Made by a program: the position numbers and the translations under genes
Assembly (NCBI GenBank): GCA_964486055.1
Contig: CAZALE010000009.1
Coordinates: 1 to 64,000 of the forward strand
Source of the DNA: J014 sp964486055
GTDB lineage: Bacteria > Acidobacteriota > Blastocatellia > Pyrinomonadales > Pyrinomonadaceae
Length of the DNA stretch: 64,000 nt
Direction: 5' to 3'
In this document: one piece after another, positions 1 to 9,699 of the stretch
Position numbering within the stretch: the first letter of the stretch is position 1
Layout of the letters: the number at the start of each line of letters is the position of its first letter
Notes under the pieces: model-generated
The model's input: only the letters and a program-made list of their open reading frames with translations
Told to the model about the DNA's origin: nothing
Databases searched by the model: none

Positions 1-2285
1 AAGGGTTCGGTTGTAAAAACTCGATTAGTTACATTTTGTACTAGAGCTCTGCCTCCAGGTCCTGGTGATGGAGATCTCGTGAAGACATCAGGTCTAGCGG
101 GAACGATGGTTACATTACCCTTGTAGACTACACCTCTGATATTTATGACGAATGGGTAAGAGGCTTCATTTGAATTACCTGTTGAAAGACCGAGTGGAAC
201 GACGAAAGTTATTTCTCGGCGGCTAATGGATTTTAAGCCTACGGTAGCGCCGCCTATGGTCATGGTGACGCCGGCTAGCTCCATCGGTAATTGTGGAGCT
301 CGAGAGATCGAGCCAACAGCCGTTTTGTTAGGTATTGCTCTTATGAAACTACTATCGAGGTTGACTACGGCAAGCATGCCAGGTGCTAGTCCCTGAACGG
401 CTGGTGGTGTGATAGGAGTTGGTGTAGGTGAAGGGCTCGGTGATGCAGTAGGACTAGGCGATGGTGTTGCCGTTGGACTAGGTGATGGAGTCGGAGATGC
501 CGTTGGGCTTGGAGATGGAGTTGGAACTGGCGATGGTGAAACCGCCAATCTGCTAGCTCCTGTTGCGAAACTAAAATTCGCAGTAGCAGTAACATCAGCG
601 ACGGGAGTCAGAAGATAATATCCCTCGGTGACTAGATCGAAATTGCCGGTGCCTAATTCTGATTGAGCGAGGCTGAATGCTATTCTGCGAAAAGAATCAC
701 TTGCATAAGCCTGAGTATTGGCTATTGTGCCATCAAATGGGAATTTCGATAGTCGAGTGAATCGTGCAGAGCTGGGAGGTTGAGACAATTGATAAGTGTA
801 GATTTGCGGTGGGCGGTTACTATCTGGATTTAATCCATCTTGAGGATTTGATGGAATTGTTCCAGTTGACGTTATGTTTAAGCGAGTTGTCAGAATGAGT
901 GTGGACGGAGTGCCGGTAGAATCGTAGTCGGTAAAGGTCGGAAAACGTAAGACGTCACCTTGTGGGGCTCCTGGATCCGCATCTGCTCTTGGACCTACAC
1001 GCCTAAATGGATTGGTGGTTGCATTAGCATCGTAAACGAAAACAGCCGAGGCTGAGTAATTGTTGCCATTATTTTCATTCGTAAGATCTGCGAATGATTC
1101 AAATGCTAGAAATCTGCCGTCACGGCTAACTCTCGGACCATAACTCAAGATATTTACAAAATCATTATCCTGGGTAATGGAAGTTTGGGTCACCTGTTTT
1201 TTAGTCCCAACAGGATTCCCATTCGAATCTAAGTCAGCGTAGAAAATCTCATCTGAATTATCTGAGTTACTTCCACCGGTCATACCAACTATTGGATTAT
1301 TCGCATTGCTGAGGAAAAATACTCTTAGTCCATTTCCCGAAATGTTGGGACTCGTATTGTAGATAGGAGATAGAATGTTTCCACGAGGTGTAGCGGTGAT
1401 TTGAGATATCGTGTTAGCTGATCTTACGTAAACATAGACCTCAGGATTATCGAAATCCGGATACGCGTTTCCGCACGTTGGCGAAGGAGTAGTTTGACAT
1501 GGCACCAAATCTCGATTTGATATAAATGCGATCACATTACCATTATCATTTATGCTCACGTCTCGGTTATCATCGGCTATAACTGGTGCGGTAGAAGAGC
1601 TACCGGCTTGAGGTAAGCGACTCGGAAGAGTATTAGTTACGCGAATAAATGTACCGGCACTTAAATCTACGAAGGGAACTTCGTCTCCACTCGAGAGATC
1701 TGCTGGAGGCACGGGCGGTATCTGATAAAGCCATATTTCTGTGTTTCCATCGTTAACTAAATTGCTGGTAACGTTGCTGCCAGAGGTTATATTACAAGGA
1801 AAGGAGCTCGATGTTGTGTTTGGATCGAAGTTACCTGGATTCGTGGTAGCTCCTGGGTCAAGTGGAGGAATTGGAGGATTCGCTGTCGGATTACCTGGAT
1901 ATGAACAAGTTGCGTTGGAACTAAAGGCTATCCAACGTCCGTCACGACTAATTACTGGTCTTTGATTAACGATTTCAACTTTTATGTTATCAAATGATGG
2001 GTCTCTAGTAGGATCATTTAGAAGGCTTTTTGTGTTGGTTATTTGGAAAATCTGTCGCTGAGCATAATCAAACAAGAAAATTTCCCTATTGCCATCAGCG
2101 TTACGTGGATTTACGGTCGCTATATTACCTGTTGATTCGAATACTACGAAACGACCATCACCCGATATCCCGGTGACGAATGACTCTCGTGTTGAATTTG
2201 TTATCTGGCCTATTACACTATCAACTTGCGATTTTGCAGATGTAATAGAAAGAATAATCAAAAAGCCTAAAAATAAAGCCCTCAC
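1..2285 (-). CDS. Secreted beta-propeller (PD40/TolB-like) protein with Pro-Ser-Thr linker, 3' end off the window
   Basis: An open frame of 761 codons runs from a GTG at 2285 (Shine-Dalgarno GGAGGA upstream) to the window edge without a stop, so the C-terminus is missing. The first 20 residues form a short signal peptide ending near AKSQ. The body has repeated SGDGRFVVFES, SRDGRWIAFSS and SRDGRFLAFES segments, typical of PD40/WD40-like propeller blades in TolB-like proteins. Near 410-540 follows a linker of about 40 residues made of P, S, T and A. After it, a domain with ISRREITFVVPLGLS and ARPDVFTRS resembles the C-terminal beta domain (TIGR03437 type) abundant in Acidobacteriota. Probably exported or surface-exposed. 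No catalytic motif is seen; function unknown. Confidence 0.85.
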   Translation of the reverse strand, partial: MRALFLGFLIILSITSAKSQVDSVIGQITNSTRESFVTGISGDGRFVVFESTGNIATVNPRNADGNREIFLFDYAQRQIFQITNTKSLLNDPTRDPSFDNIKVEIVNQRPVISRDGRWIAFSSNATCSYPGNPTANPPIPPLDPGATTNPGNFDPNTTSSSFPCNITSGSNVTSNLVNDGNTEIWLYQIPPVPPADLSSGDEVPFVDLSAGTFIRVTNTLPSRLPQAGSSSTAPVIADDNRDVSINDNGNVIAFISNRDLVPCQTTPSPTCGNAYPDFDNPEVYVYVRSANTISQITATPRGNILSPIYNTSPNISGNGLRVFFLSNANNPIVGMTGGSNSDNSDEIFYADLDSNGNPVGTKKQVTQTSITQDNDFVNILSYGPRVSRDGRFLAFESFADLTNENNGNNYSASAVFVYDANATTNPFRRVGPRADADPGAPQGDVLRFPTFTDYDSTGTPSTLILTTRLNITSTGTIPSNPQDGLNPDSNRPPQIYTYQLSQPPSSARFTRLSKFPFDGTIANTQAYASDSFRRIAFSLAQSELGTGNFDLVTEGYYLLTPVADVTATANFSFATGASRLAVSPSPVPTPSPSPTASPTPSPSPTATPSPSPTASPSPSPTPTPITPPAVQGLAPGMLAVVNLDSSFIRAIPNKTAVGSISRAPQLPMELAGVTMTIGGATVGLKSISRREITFVVPLGLSTGNSNEASYPFVINIRGVVYKGNVTIVPARPDVFTRSPSPGPGGRALVQNVTNRVFTTEP

Positions 2286-2481
2286 TACAAAAATTCCTCC
2301 AGTTTTTATAAACTTAGAAAACACAAACAAAAAGTATAACAAAGCGATCTGCTTTGCCAAAAGTTTTGCTTTCTCAAAACTAGAAGTTTAAGATGCTCTT
2401 GGCGAAGCTTTGAGTTTGATGTTGGTAATTGTTGAAGAGTTTTGTAAATTTTCAGATTTTACTAAGGGACAATCGAGTTTA

Positions 2482-3526
2482 ATGAAGAAAATAATGCTAG
2501 TAGTTGGGGAGGCATCTGGCGACGCGCTGGGCGCTAGATTAATCAAGCGGTTAAAAGAGATATCACCATATGAATTAGAATTTTTTGGTGCGACTGGTGA
2601 GAAATTACGGGCATGTGGAGTTGAAACAATAGTTAGGTCAGACACACTCTCCATCGTAGGGCTAATCGAAATAGCTCAATCACTACCGATGTTTTGGCGG
2701 ACTTTTCGCTGTCTGAAACTAGAAGCTCTCAAGCGAAAGCCAGACGTGGTGATTTTAATAGACTTTCCCGAGTTCAATCTTAAACTGGCTAAAGCTCTGA
2801 AGAGAATGGGATTGAAGATAATATACTACGTATCCCCGCAAATTTGGGCGTGGCGAAGTTATAGAATTAACACGATAAAAAAATATGTGGATTTACTTTT
2901 AACGATTCTACCGTTCGAGAAAGATTGGTATCTGCGCAGAGGTGTCTATCATGTCAAGTATGTAGGAAATCCATTGATTAATGAAGTTTATCCTAAACTT
3001 TCCAGGGATGAGTTTTGTTTAAAACACGGGCTGAATCCAGAGAATCCTGTAATCGCCTTACTAGCTGGCAGTCGTCACAAGGAAATAGTAAGGATACTCC
3101 CAGTTTTACTAGAATCAGCCGAGTTAGCAACGAAAATTAATCCAAACATTCAATTCGTCAATGCGCTAGCACCAATGAGGGAAATTTCAGAGGTCAAGAC
3201 GATCGAGGAGTTGCTTCGCGAAAAGCTCGGATCTTTAAAAGCCAAAGTTTCAACGGTCCAAGGTGAAACTTACGATGCGTTGAACGCGGCTGACCTCGCT
3301 GTTGTTACGAGTGGGACTGCGACGCTGGAAACAGCCATAATCGGCACTCCCATGATTGTAGTTTATAAGACCTCTTATCTTAACTACATTCTTTTGAGAC
3401 CTCTGATAGAGGTTCCTCACTTTAGCTTAGTAAATTTAATCGCAAACGAGAGGATTGTGCCTGAGTTGATTCAGGATGAATTTACTCCTGAAACCTTGGT
3501 TAAGGAAATTTTCCAACTTCTGGAGA
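2482..3526 (+). CDS. lpxB: Lipid-A-disaccharide synthase LpxB, 3' end lost in assembly gap
   Basis: LpxB condenses UDP-2,3-diacylglucosamine with lipid X (2,3-diacylglucosamine 1-phosphate) to give the lipid A disaccharide at the inner membrane. The protein starts MKKIMLVVGEASGDALGA, the family's N-terminal signature. It goes on with SPQIWAWR, a GNPL segment, LLAGSRHKEI and the SGTATLE motif. The ATG at 2482 places this signature at the N-terminus; the frame is open further upstream but has no family sequence there. The reading frame enters the N-run after 348 residues, so roughly 30-40 C-terminal residues of a usual protein of about 380 are missing. This gene shows that the organism makes lipopolysaccharide or a related lipid A. 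Confidence 0.93.
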
Positions 3527-3626
3527 NNNNNNNNNNNNNNNNNNNNNNNNNNNNNNNNNNNNNNNNNNNNNNNNNNNNNNNNNNNNNNNNNNNNNNNNNN
3601 NNNNNNNNNNNNNNNNNNNNNNNNNN
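3527..3626. other. Assembly gap of 100 N
   Basis: Exactly 100 consecutive N separate lpxB from the phosphatase gene. A round 100 is the usual placeholder for a scaffold gap of unknown length, so the true distance between the two genes, and whether another gene lies between them, cannot be known from this window. Confidence 0.97.
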
Positions 3627-4874
3627 ACCGTAGTAGATAAGTTGCGGATGTTATTGGATATAACAAAGAAGATAAGCTTGTCATTGGATTTGGACGAAGT
3701 TTTGGAGCTAGTAATGGACACTTTAGATTCACTTATTCATTACGATGCTGCAGGAATATATCTAATCGAGCATGATACAACCGGACAGAACCCGTACATT
3801 TTTAAATCAAAAAAACTCAGAGGGTACGATATAAGCTTCGAATTAATCGAACCTCGATTAAAGATGGGTGAGGGTTTTATCGGTTATGTAGCTCAGACTG
3901 GGCAACCCATAATCTCACCTGACGTGAGTAAGGATCCTAGGTATTTTCCAGCAAGAAGCCGCACTAGATCTGAGATGGTGGCCCCGATTATCTCAAATAA
4001 CGAAGTTATCGGCGTATTCGACTTAGAATGCGACGATTTAAACGCTTATGATGAGGACGACTTATCGATACTTCAGCTTTTAGCTTCTCAAGTGGCGATA
4101 ATCATAGAAAAAGTAAAGCTACACGAGGAATTGATAGAGAAAAAGAGACTTGAAGCGCAGATTGAGGTTGCGCGTCAGGTGCAATTCGAGCTGCTACCAG
4201 AAGATGATCCACAACTAAAGGGCTTCGACATAAGCGCATACATATTTCCAGCAGATGAAGTGTCAGGTGACTACTATGATTGGGTAAGAATTTTTGATGA
4301 TCAGATAGGAATAATAATCGCTGATGCCGCCGGTAAAGGGATTCCCGCTGCTTTATTGATGGCATTCTTACGTGCTTCGCTTCGCACTGGAATGCAAATA
4401 GGTTACGCCCCACACATAGCACTTGCAAAAGTAAGCAACTTACTTTGGGATTCCGTTGAAGAGCATCAGTTCATCACAGCAATATATGGCATTTTAGATG
4501 CCACTAATAAGACCTTTGTCTTCTCGAATGCAGGACACAATCCACCGTTACTTGTGAAACCATCAGGAGATTACAAATTCATCGAATACGGGGATTTACC
4601 ATTAGGTGTCTTTCGCGATATGCGCTATCACCAACATTTTTTGAGATTTGATAGAGGTGACGTTTTGATACTATACACGGACGGGGTTATCGAGACTACA
4701 AACGAAAAGGGAGAAGAATTCGGACGTGAACGCTTTGCCAGAACAGTCATACAAGGTACTCATCTTTCAGCCAAGGAGCTCATAGAGTTCATTCAGAATG
4801 AAATGAAAACTTTTTCGGCAACTGGAAAGCCAGTCGATGATGTAACAATCTTTGTCATAAAGAGAATTGACTAA
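3627..4874 (+). CDS. GAF domain / SpoIIE-type (RsbU-like) serine phosphatase, 5' end in assembly gap
   Basis: The frame is open from the first base after the N-run (TVVDKLRMLLDITKKISLSL), so the start may lie in the gap; the first internal ATG is at 3648. About residues 15-165 form a GAF sensor domain (IHYDAAGIYLIEHD, GEGFIGYVAQTGQPI). A helical linker with QIEVARQVQFELLPEDDP leads into a PP2C-type SpoIIE phosphatase domain with EVSGDYYDW, ADAAGKGIPAALLMAF, NAGHNPPLL and ILYTDGVIETTN, which supply the metal-binding Asp and Gly residues. Proteins of this design dephosphorylate anti-sigma-factor antagonists in partner-switching control. No sigma factor, anti-sigma kinase or STAS gene lies nearby, so the target is unknown. 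Confidence 0.88.
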   Translation, partial: TVVDKLRMLLDITKKISLSLDLDEVLELVMDTLDSLIHYDAAGIYLIEHDTTGQNPYIFKSKKLRGYDISFELIEPRLKMGEGFIGYVAQTGQPIISPDVSKDPRYFPARSRTRSEMVAPIISNNEVIGVFDLECDDLNAYDEDDLSILQLLASQVAIIIEKVKLHEELIEKKRLEAQIEVARQVQFELLPEDDPQLKGFDISAYIFPADEVSGDYYDWVRIFDDQIGIIIADAAGKGIPAALLMAFLRASLRTGMQIGYAPHIALAKVSNLLWDSVEEHQFITAIYGILDATNKTFVFSNAGHNPPLLVKPSGDYKFIEYGDLPLGVFRDMRYHQHFLRFDRGDVLILYTDGVIETTNEKGEEFGRERFARTVIQGTHLSAKELIEFIQNEMKTFSATGKPVDDVTIFVIKRID

Positions 4875-4914
4875 TTGATTAGGTTGGGATATCATATTGC
4901 TTTCCGATAAGGAG

Positions 4915-4949
4915 GGCGCGAGCCTCATAAGTCGCGCCTAATTTATTTT
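4915..4949 (+). terminator. Probable intrinsic terminator after the phosphatase gene
   Basis: The arms GGCGCGA (4915-4921) and TCGCGCC (4932-4938) form a perfect 7-bp GC-rich stem with a 10-base loop. It is followed by TAATTTATTTT. It lies between the phosphatase stop and the rimP start. Confidence 0.65.
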
Positions 4950-4957
4950 GAGCACAG

Positions 4958-5446
4958 ATGAATAAAGTTTGGCTTACAGAGAAGATTCAGGACATAGCTA
5001 CGAATGTTACTGATAATTGCGGCGTTGAGTTGGTTCACGTAGAAATTCTTGGCTCGACTAAGAAAATGATAGTAAGAATTTACATCGATAAGCCTGGCGG
5101 TGTGACTCTAGATGATTGCTCTGATGTAAGCCGAAAGATCGAGCGAGTTTTAGACCGAGAGGACTTTATTCACTCTTCTTATCTGCTCGAGGTTTCATCA
5201 CCAGGCATCGAACGCAAGCTCTATAATCTCCAGGATTTTAAGAAGTTTGTAGGCCATGCTGCAAAGATAAAGACCCTAGAGCCAATAAATGGCCAGAAGA
5301 ATTTTCGAGGGATTATAAAGTCTGTCGAAGATTGTGATGTAATTTTTCAGGATAGAACTAGCGGAGAGATTAGAATCGCCTATGATCTGATCTCCAAGGC
5401 GAATTTAGAAATGGATTTGGAAAAAGAACTTGGTCGTAGGAAATAA
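4958..5446 (+). CDS. rimP: Ribosome maturation factor RimP
   Basis: RimP is needed for late maturation of the 30S subunit. The 162-residue length and two-domain layout fit the family. The N-terminal alpha/beta domain contains GVELVHVEILGSTKKMIVRIYIDKPGGVTLDDC and the conserved SPGIERKL follows near residue 87. The C-terminal part is the Sm-like barrel. It is first in the classic rimP-nusA-infB-rbfA order, 3 bp ahead of nusA. No strong Shine-Dalgarno precedes the ATG. Confidence 0.93.
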   Translation: MNKVWLTEKIQDIATNVTDNCGVELVHVEILGSTKKMIVRIYIDKPGGVTLDDCSDVSRKIERVLDREDFIHSSYLLEVSSPGIERKLYNLQDFKKFVGHAAKIKTLEPINGQKNFRGIIKSVEDCDVIFQDRTSGEIRIAYDLISKANLEMDLEKELGRRK

Positions 5447-5449
5447 AGT

Positions 5450-6790
5450 ATGACTCTGATAAAACAAAGTATCGAAGCGATATGTAAAGAATATGATCTC
5501 AATCGCGAGACCGTTATAAAGGCGATGCGAGAGGCGGTTTTTCATGCTGCGCGCAAACACTTCAAACCAAAGATAAAGCCCGAGACATTGGTTGTGGAAT
5601 GGAACGAGGAAGAGGGTACTATTGACGTCTATCAAAAGAAGCAGATAGTCGAGACGGTCACGGATCCCAGCTCTCAGCTCTCTCTTCAAGAAGCCATAGA
5701 GCTCACGGGTGATGAGAGTTTAGAAATAGGCGACGAGTTAGAGATTCCACTTCCATCGGAGGAGATGGGGCGAATTGCAGCGCAGCAGGCAAAACAAACT
5801 CTGATGCAACGCGTTCGTGAAGCCATAAGAGAAAAAGTTTATGAAGAGTACATCGGAAAGATCGGAGAATTGGTCAATGGAGTCATAAGGCGTTTTGAGC
5901 GTGATGGCATAATCGTGGACTTGGGAAATAATCTAGAAGGTATAATCCTCCGAGAGGACCAAGTGAAGACTGAAAAGTGGAATCAGGGGGATCGAATAAG
6001 AGCCGTCATCTCGAATGTTACGAAGGAGACTAGAAGACCTCAAATTCAGTTGTCTAGAGCATCCGAGGAGCTGCTGAAAAGACTTTTTGAGATGGAAGTG
6101 CCAGAAATTTATGACGGAACGGTTGTCATTAAGTCCGCCGCTCGTGATCCAGGTGAAAGGTCAAAAATAGCGGTGGCGTCGAACGAAAAGGATGTAGATC
6201 CAGTAGGTGCGTGCGTTGGAGTTAAAGGATCGCGAGTGCAAAATGTGATTAAAGAGCTGCGGGGCGAGAAAATTGATATCATCGAGTGGTCGCAGGAGCC
6301 ATCAGTCTTTGCAGCAAATGCTTTAAGCCCCGCAAGAGTGAGTCAAGTTCAAATCACTGATATCGAAAAACGTAAGATGCGCGTCATTGTCCCAGAGGAT
6401 CAACTTTCTCTTGCGATAGGAAAGAGAGGGCAAAATGTGCGTTTGGCCGCTCAGCTTGTCGGATGGGACATTGATATCGTAAGTGAAGAGGAAATTAAGA
6501 AAGAGATATCTCTGAAGATGGGCGCTATGATGGCTGAAGGCAAAACCGTTCCGCTGTCAGCTTTAGAGGTGGTCTCCACGACACAGGCCGAGGAATTGAA
6601 AAAACGCAACATAAACGATATAGAAACTCTGGCGATGCTAACGATCGACGATCTAGCTGATATTTTAGACGTCAGCATGGATGAAGCTCAGAGGATACTG
6701 GAAGCTGCAAAGGCAGTTGTCTTAGCAAAAGAGCAAATTTCTGCATCTAAGAAAGACGAACATGAGGCAGTTGAGGAATCAAAGCAATAA
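5450..6790 (+). CDS. nusA: Transcription termination/antitermination factor NusA
   Basis: NusA binds RNA polymerase and nascent RNA and modulates pausing, termination and antitermination. The 446 residues contain, in order: an N-terminal RNA-polymerase-binding domain; an S1 domain (ELVNGVIRRFERDGIIVDLG); two KH domains (VDPVGACVGVKGSRVQ and LSLAIGKRGQNVRLAAQL); and a C-terminal helix-hairpin-helix segment (SALEVVSTTQAEELKKRN). It starts 3 bp after rimP with AGGA upstream. The ylxR/ylxQ genes found between nusA and infB in Firmicutes are absent here; the next gene, infB, begins 48 bp on. Confidence 0.95.
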   Translation: MTLIKQSIEAICKEYDLNRETVIKAMREAVFHAARKHFKPKIKPETLVVEWNEEEGTIDVYQKKQIVETVTDPSSQLSLQEAIELTGDESLEIGDELEIPLPSEEMGRIAAQQAKQTLMQRVREAIREKVYEEYIGKIGELVNGVIRRFERDGIIVDLGNNLEGIILREDQVKTEKWNQGDRIRAVISNVTKETRRPQIQLSRASEELLKRLFEMEVPEIYDGTVVIKSAARDPGERSKIAVASNEKDVDPVGACVGVKGSRVQNVIKELRGEKIDIIEWSQEPSVFAANALSPARVSQVQITDIEKRKMRVIVPEDQLSLAIGKRGQNVRLAAQLVGWDIDIVSEEEIKKEISLKMGAMMAEGKTVPLSALEVVSTTQAEELKKRNINDIETLAMLTIDDLADILDVSMDEAQRILEAAKAVVLAKEQISASKKDEHEAVEESKQ

Positions 6791-6838
6791 CTCTAGCTTG
6801 CTTTTCAAGGTTGAGTTATAATTTCAATTTTCAAAGTT

Positions 6839-9697
6839 ATGTCAGCGACTGGAAGTAAAATCAGAATATACGAGCTAGCCAAAGAGCTAAAGCTTGACAC
6901 GAAAAAAGTAATCGAAGATTTAAAGAGAGAAGGTGTCGAAGTCACCGTTGCATCTAATTCTATCTCGAAAGAGCTAGCTGATAAGATACGTAACAGATAT
7001 TTTCCAACCACACCGACACCAGCATCACGTACCATCAAGGTCATAAAGAAACAAAAGGCTGCTCAGGAATCTAAACAAGAAACTCAAGAGCTGAAGGCTG
7101 AAACATCACCTACTGTTATTGAAGAGCCTGTGGTCGCTGAGGAAAAGACAAAAGTCGCGGCTGAGAAAACTGCACGTGAGGAGGAGCTAGCGAAGAAGGC
7201 TACAGTGATGGAATCTGAATTAAAACAGCAGCCTGCTCAAGAATCAAAAGTAACCTTTAGAACTGTTAAGGTTATAAGAAAAGTTGAGATTGCAAAACCT
7301 CAAGAAGAGAAAAAAGTAATCGGGGAGCCCTCTGAATCACAGACTAAAATTGAACCAGAGGTAGCAGCCAAGGCAGAGCCTGCGGCCGAGCAGCCGATAG
7401 TCCAGGATAAGAAGATAGATTTGCAAGAACAGCACTCACAGCCAGTCACGGCTGAGATCGTAACACCTCAACATGCGGAAGCTGAAAAGAAAACCGTCCA
7501 GAGAGCCGATGAAACAAGTGGTGTTACAAGGATTAAACAATTGAAGTTACGTAAAGAGGCTATAGATTCTGGATTGAAAGAAGGTGAACGGATAGTTTTC
7601 ACTGAAGCTAAAAAACCCAAAGAAGAGAGACCTGACCGTCGGCGTAGTAAGCCTGCTTTCAAGAGAGAGGAAAAGAAACCTGAGTTGCGAGCAACACCCG
7701 GGGAAACCCCCACTCCAAAGATAGTCTATTTTCCTCAACCAGGTGACAGAAGGCCAGTCGGGCGGCATGATAAAAAGGCTCACCGCTATAACAAAGATCT
7801 GCGTGAGGCTAAAGCGGAGGAGAAAGAATTCGTTCCTGCCCCGCCTAGAACGATCGAGGAGAAGATTTTTGATCAAATTGGTAAACCAGATCCCAATAAG
7901 CTAAAACCATTGAAACTTGCAGAAGGCACTACAGTCAGGGATCTTGCGGAAAAAATTGGCCTTTCACCAAAAGATTTAGTTCAGTTTTTAATCAAACAAG
8001 GAATTTTTGCGACGATTAATCAAAATCTCTCTGAAAATGATCTGAAGCGAGTAGGCAAATCACTAGGTTTTGATATATCGGTTGTGCCGTTTGAAGAAGC
8101 AATCCAAGAAGAGGATTTGCTGCATGTCATTGAAACTCAAGAAGATGCGCTGGAAGTTCCACGCGCTCCAGTGGTTACTGTAATGGGACACGTTGACCAC
8201 GGTAAGACCTCTTTGTTGGATGCAATAAGACAGACAAACGTAGCTGAAGGAGAGGCTGGCGGTATTACTCAACATATCGGTGCTTACTCTGTTTATGTCC
8301 CAGATCCAGACGATCCGCAACAAATTAGACGAATCGTCTTTTTGGACACACCTGGGCATGAGGCGTTTACAATGATGCGTGCAAGAGGAGCGCGTGTTAC
8401 TGACATCGTGATTCTGGTCGTCGCAGCAGATGATGGAGTAATGCCACAAACAATAGAAGCTATCGAACATGCAAGAGCTGCAGGTGTGCCTATAATTGTA
8501 GCTATCAACAAAATAGACAAGCCGGATGCTAACATCGATAAGGTAAAGCAACAACTAGCGATGCAAGGACTCCAACCAGTTGATTGGGGTGGAGACGTCG
8601 AAATGATCCCTGTCTCAGCGAAGAAAAAACAAAATTTAGATTTATTGCTGGAGACGGTGATTTTGCAGGCAGACATAATGGAGTTGAAAGCCAATCCTGC
8701 ACTTCGCGCATATGGTGTGGTTTTGGAAGCGAAATTGGACAAGGGTAGAGGTCCTGTCGCTACCGTATTAGTTCAACAAGGCACCCTGAAAGTTGGAGAT
8801 CCTTTCATAGTTGGGAAAACTTATGGGAAAGTTAGAGCTATGTTTTCCGATAGAGGAGAAGGTTTGAAAGAAGCACCTCCATCAACTCCAGTTGAGGTTC
8901 TGGGTATAGAAGAAGTTCCTCAAGCAGGAGACATATTCCAAGTAGTATCAGATTTAGAGCAAGCTCAAACTATAGCACGTGAAAGACAACTGAAAGCAAG
9001 AACTGCTGACTTGAGTAGGACATTGAGACGAGGTATTGAAGCTCTCGGGCAGGAAGAAGTCAAAGAGTTATTAGTAGTTTTGAAGGCAGACGTCCAAGGA
9101 TCAGTAGAAGTTTTACGCTCAACTCTCGAGAAACTCTCGACTGATAAAGTGAAGGTGCGAGTCATTCGTGCTGGTGTTGGTGCTATAACTGAATCCGACG
9201 TTTTACTTGCATCAGCTGCTCAAGTGGATAATAAGCAAACTGCGGTTGTAATCATTGGCTTCAATGTGCGCCCAGAATCTAGAGCAGTGGAAACTGCTAA
9301 GCAGGAAAACATAGAAATTCGCCTCCATTCGATAATCTATAAGGTCGAGGAAGAAATAAAAGCCGCAATGATAGGCATGTTAGAGGCAGTGGAAAAAGAA
9401 ATAATTCTGGGCAAGGCAAAGGTGCAACAAACCTTCAAAGTGCCTCGCGTTGGTACAGTTGCAGGATGTTTAGTTAGTGATGGAGTTATTAAGAGAGCCT
9501 CTAAGGCAAGGTTGATTCGAGATGGCGTGGTCATATGGGAAGGTGAATTGGCTTCTCTGAAACGTTTCAAAGATGATGTTAACGAGGTTAGGTCAGGATT
9601 TGAATGCGGTATTGGCCTCTTGAACTTTAATGATATAAAGGTTGGTGACGAGATAGAATCATTTACTATCGAAAAAGTCGCAGCAACTGAGTTATAA
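6839..9697 (+). CDS. infB: Translation initiation factor IF-2
   Basis: IF-2 is the GTPase that brings formyl-methionyl-tRNA to the 30S subunit and promotes subunit joining. The N-terminal IF2_N motif (IRIYELAKELKLDTKKVIEDLK) is followed by a long, low-complexity Lys/Glu/Ala/Gln-rich region (about residues 60-330). A second IF2_N-like domain (TVRDLAEKIGLSPKDLVQFL) comes next. The G domain follows with GHVDHGKT (G1), DTPGHEAF (G3) and NKIDKP (G4), and then beta-barrel domains II and IV. At 952 residues the length is normal for a form with an extended N-terminus. It ends 2 bp before rbfA. Confidence 0.96.
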   Translation: MSATGSKIRIYELAKELKLDTKKVIEDLKREGVEVTVASNSISKELADKIRNRYFPTTPTPASRTIKVIKKQKAAQESKQETQELKAETSPTVIEEPVVAEEKTKVAAEKTAREEELAKKATVMESELKQQPAQESKVTFRTVKVIRKVEIAKPQEEKKVIGEPSESQTKIEPEVAAKAEPAAEQPIVQDKKIDLQEQHSQPVTAEIVTPQHAEAEKKTVQRADETSGVTRIKQLKLRKEAIDSGLKEGERIVFTEAKKPKEERPDRRRSKPAFKREEKKPELRATPGETPTPKIVYFPQPGDRRPVGRHDKKAHRYNKDLREAKAEEKEFVPAPPRTIEEKIFDQIGKPDPNKLKPLKLAEGTTVRDLAEKIGLSPKDLVQFLIKQGIFATINQNLSENDLKRVGKSLGFDISVVPFEEAIQEEDLLHVIETQEDALEVPRAPVVTVMGHVDHGKTSLLDAIRQTNVAEGEAGGITQHIGAYSVYVPDPDDPQQIRRIVFLDTPGHEAFTMMRARGARVTDIVILVVAADDGVMPQTIEAIEHARAAGVPIIVAINKIDKPDANIDKVKQQLAMQGLQPVDWGGDVEMIPVSAKKKQNLDLLLETVILQADIMELKANPALRAYGVVLEAKLDKGRGPVATVLVQQGTLKVGDPFIVGKTYGKVRAMFSDRGEGLKEAPPSTPVEVLGIEEVPQAGDIFQVVSDLEQAQTIARERQLKARTADLSRTLRRGIEALGQEEVKELLVVLKADVQGSVEVLRSTLEKLSTDKVKVRVIRAGVGAITESDVLLASAAQVDNKQTAVVIIGFNVRPESRAVETAKQENIEIRLHSIIYKVEEEIKAAMIGMLEAVEKEIILGKAKVQQTFKVPRVGTVAGCLVSDGVIKRASKARLIRDGVVIWEGELASLKRFKDDVNEVRSGFECGIGLLNFNDIKVGDEIESFTIEKVAATEL

Positions 9698-9699
9698 CC

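Noticed and set aside
386..595. Minus-strand frame rich in Leu, His and Gln
   Set aside because: It is a shifted frame of the same low-complexity linker DNA and has no start context or family features.
409..618. Gly/Val/Asp-rich plus-strand frame with GLGDGVG repeats
   Set aside because: It is the antisense shadow of the Pro-Ser-Thr linker of the minus-strand propeller gene.
2089..2391. 100-codon plus-strand frame at the start of the propeller gene
   Set aside because: It overlaps the signal-peptide end of the better supported minus-strand gene and has no recognisable features.
8063..8554. 163-codon minus-strand frame with many cysteines inside infB
   Set aside because: It lies wholly antisense to the IF-2 G domain, and its composition is what the reverse of that coding sequence gives.
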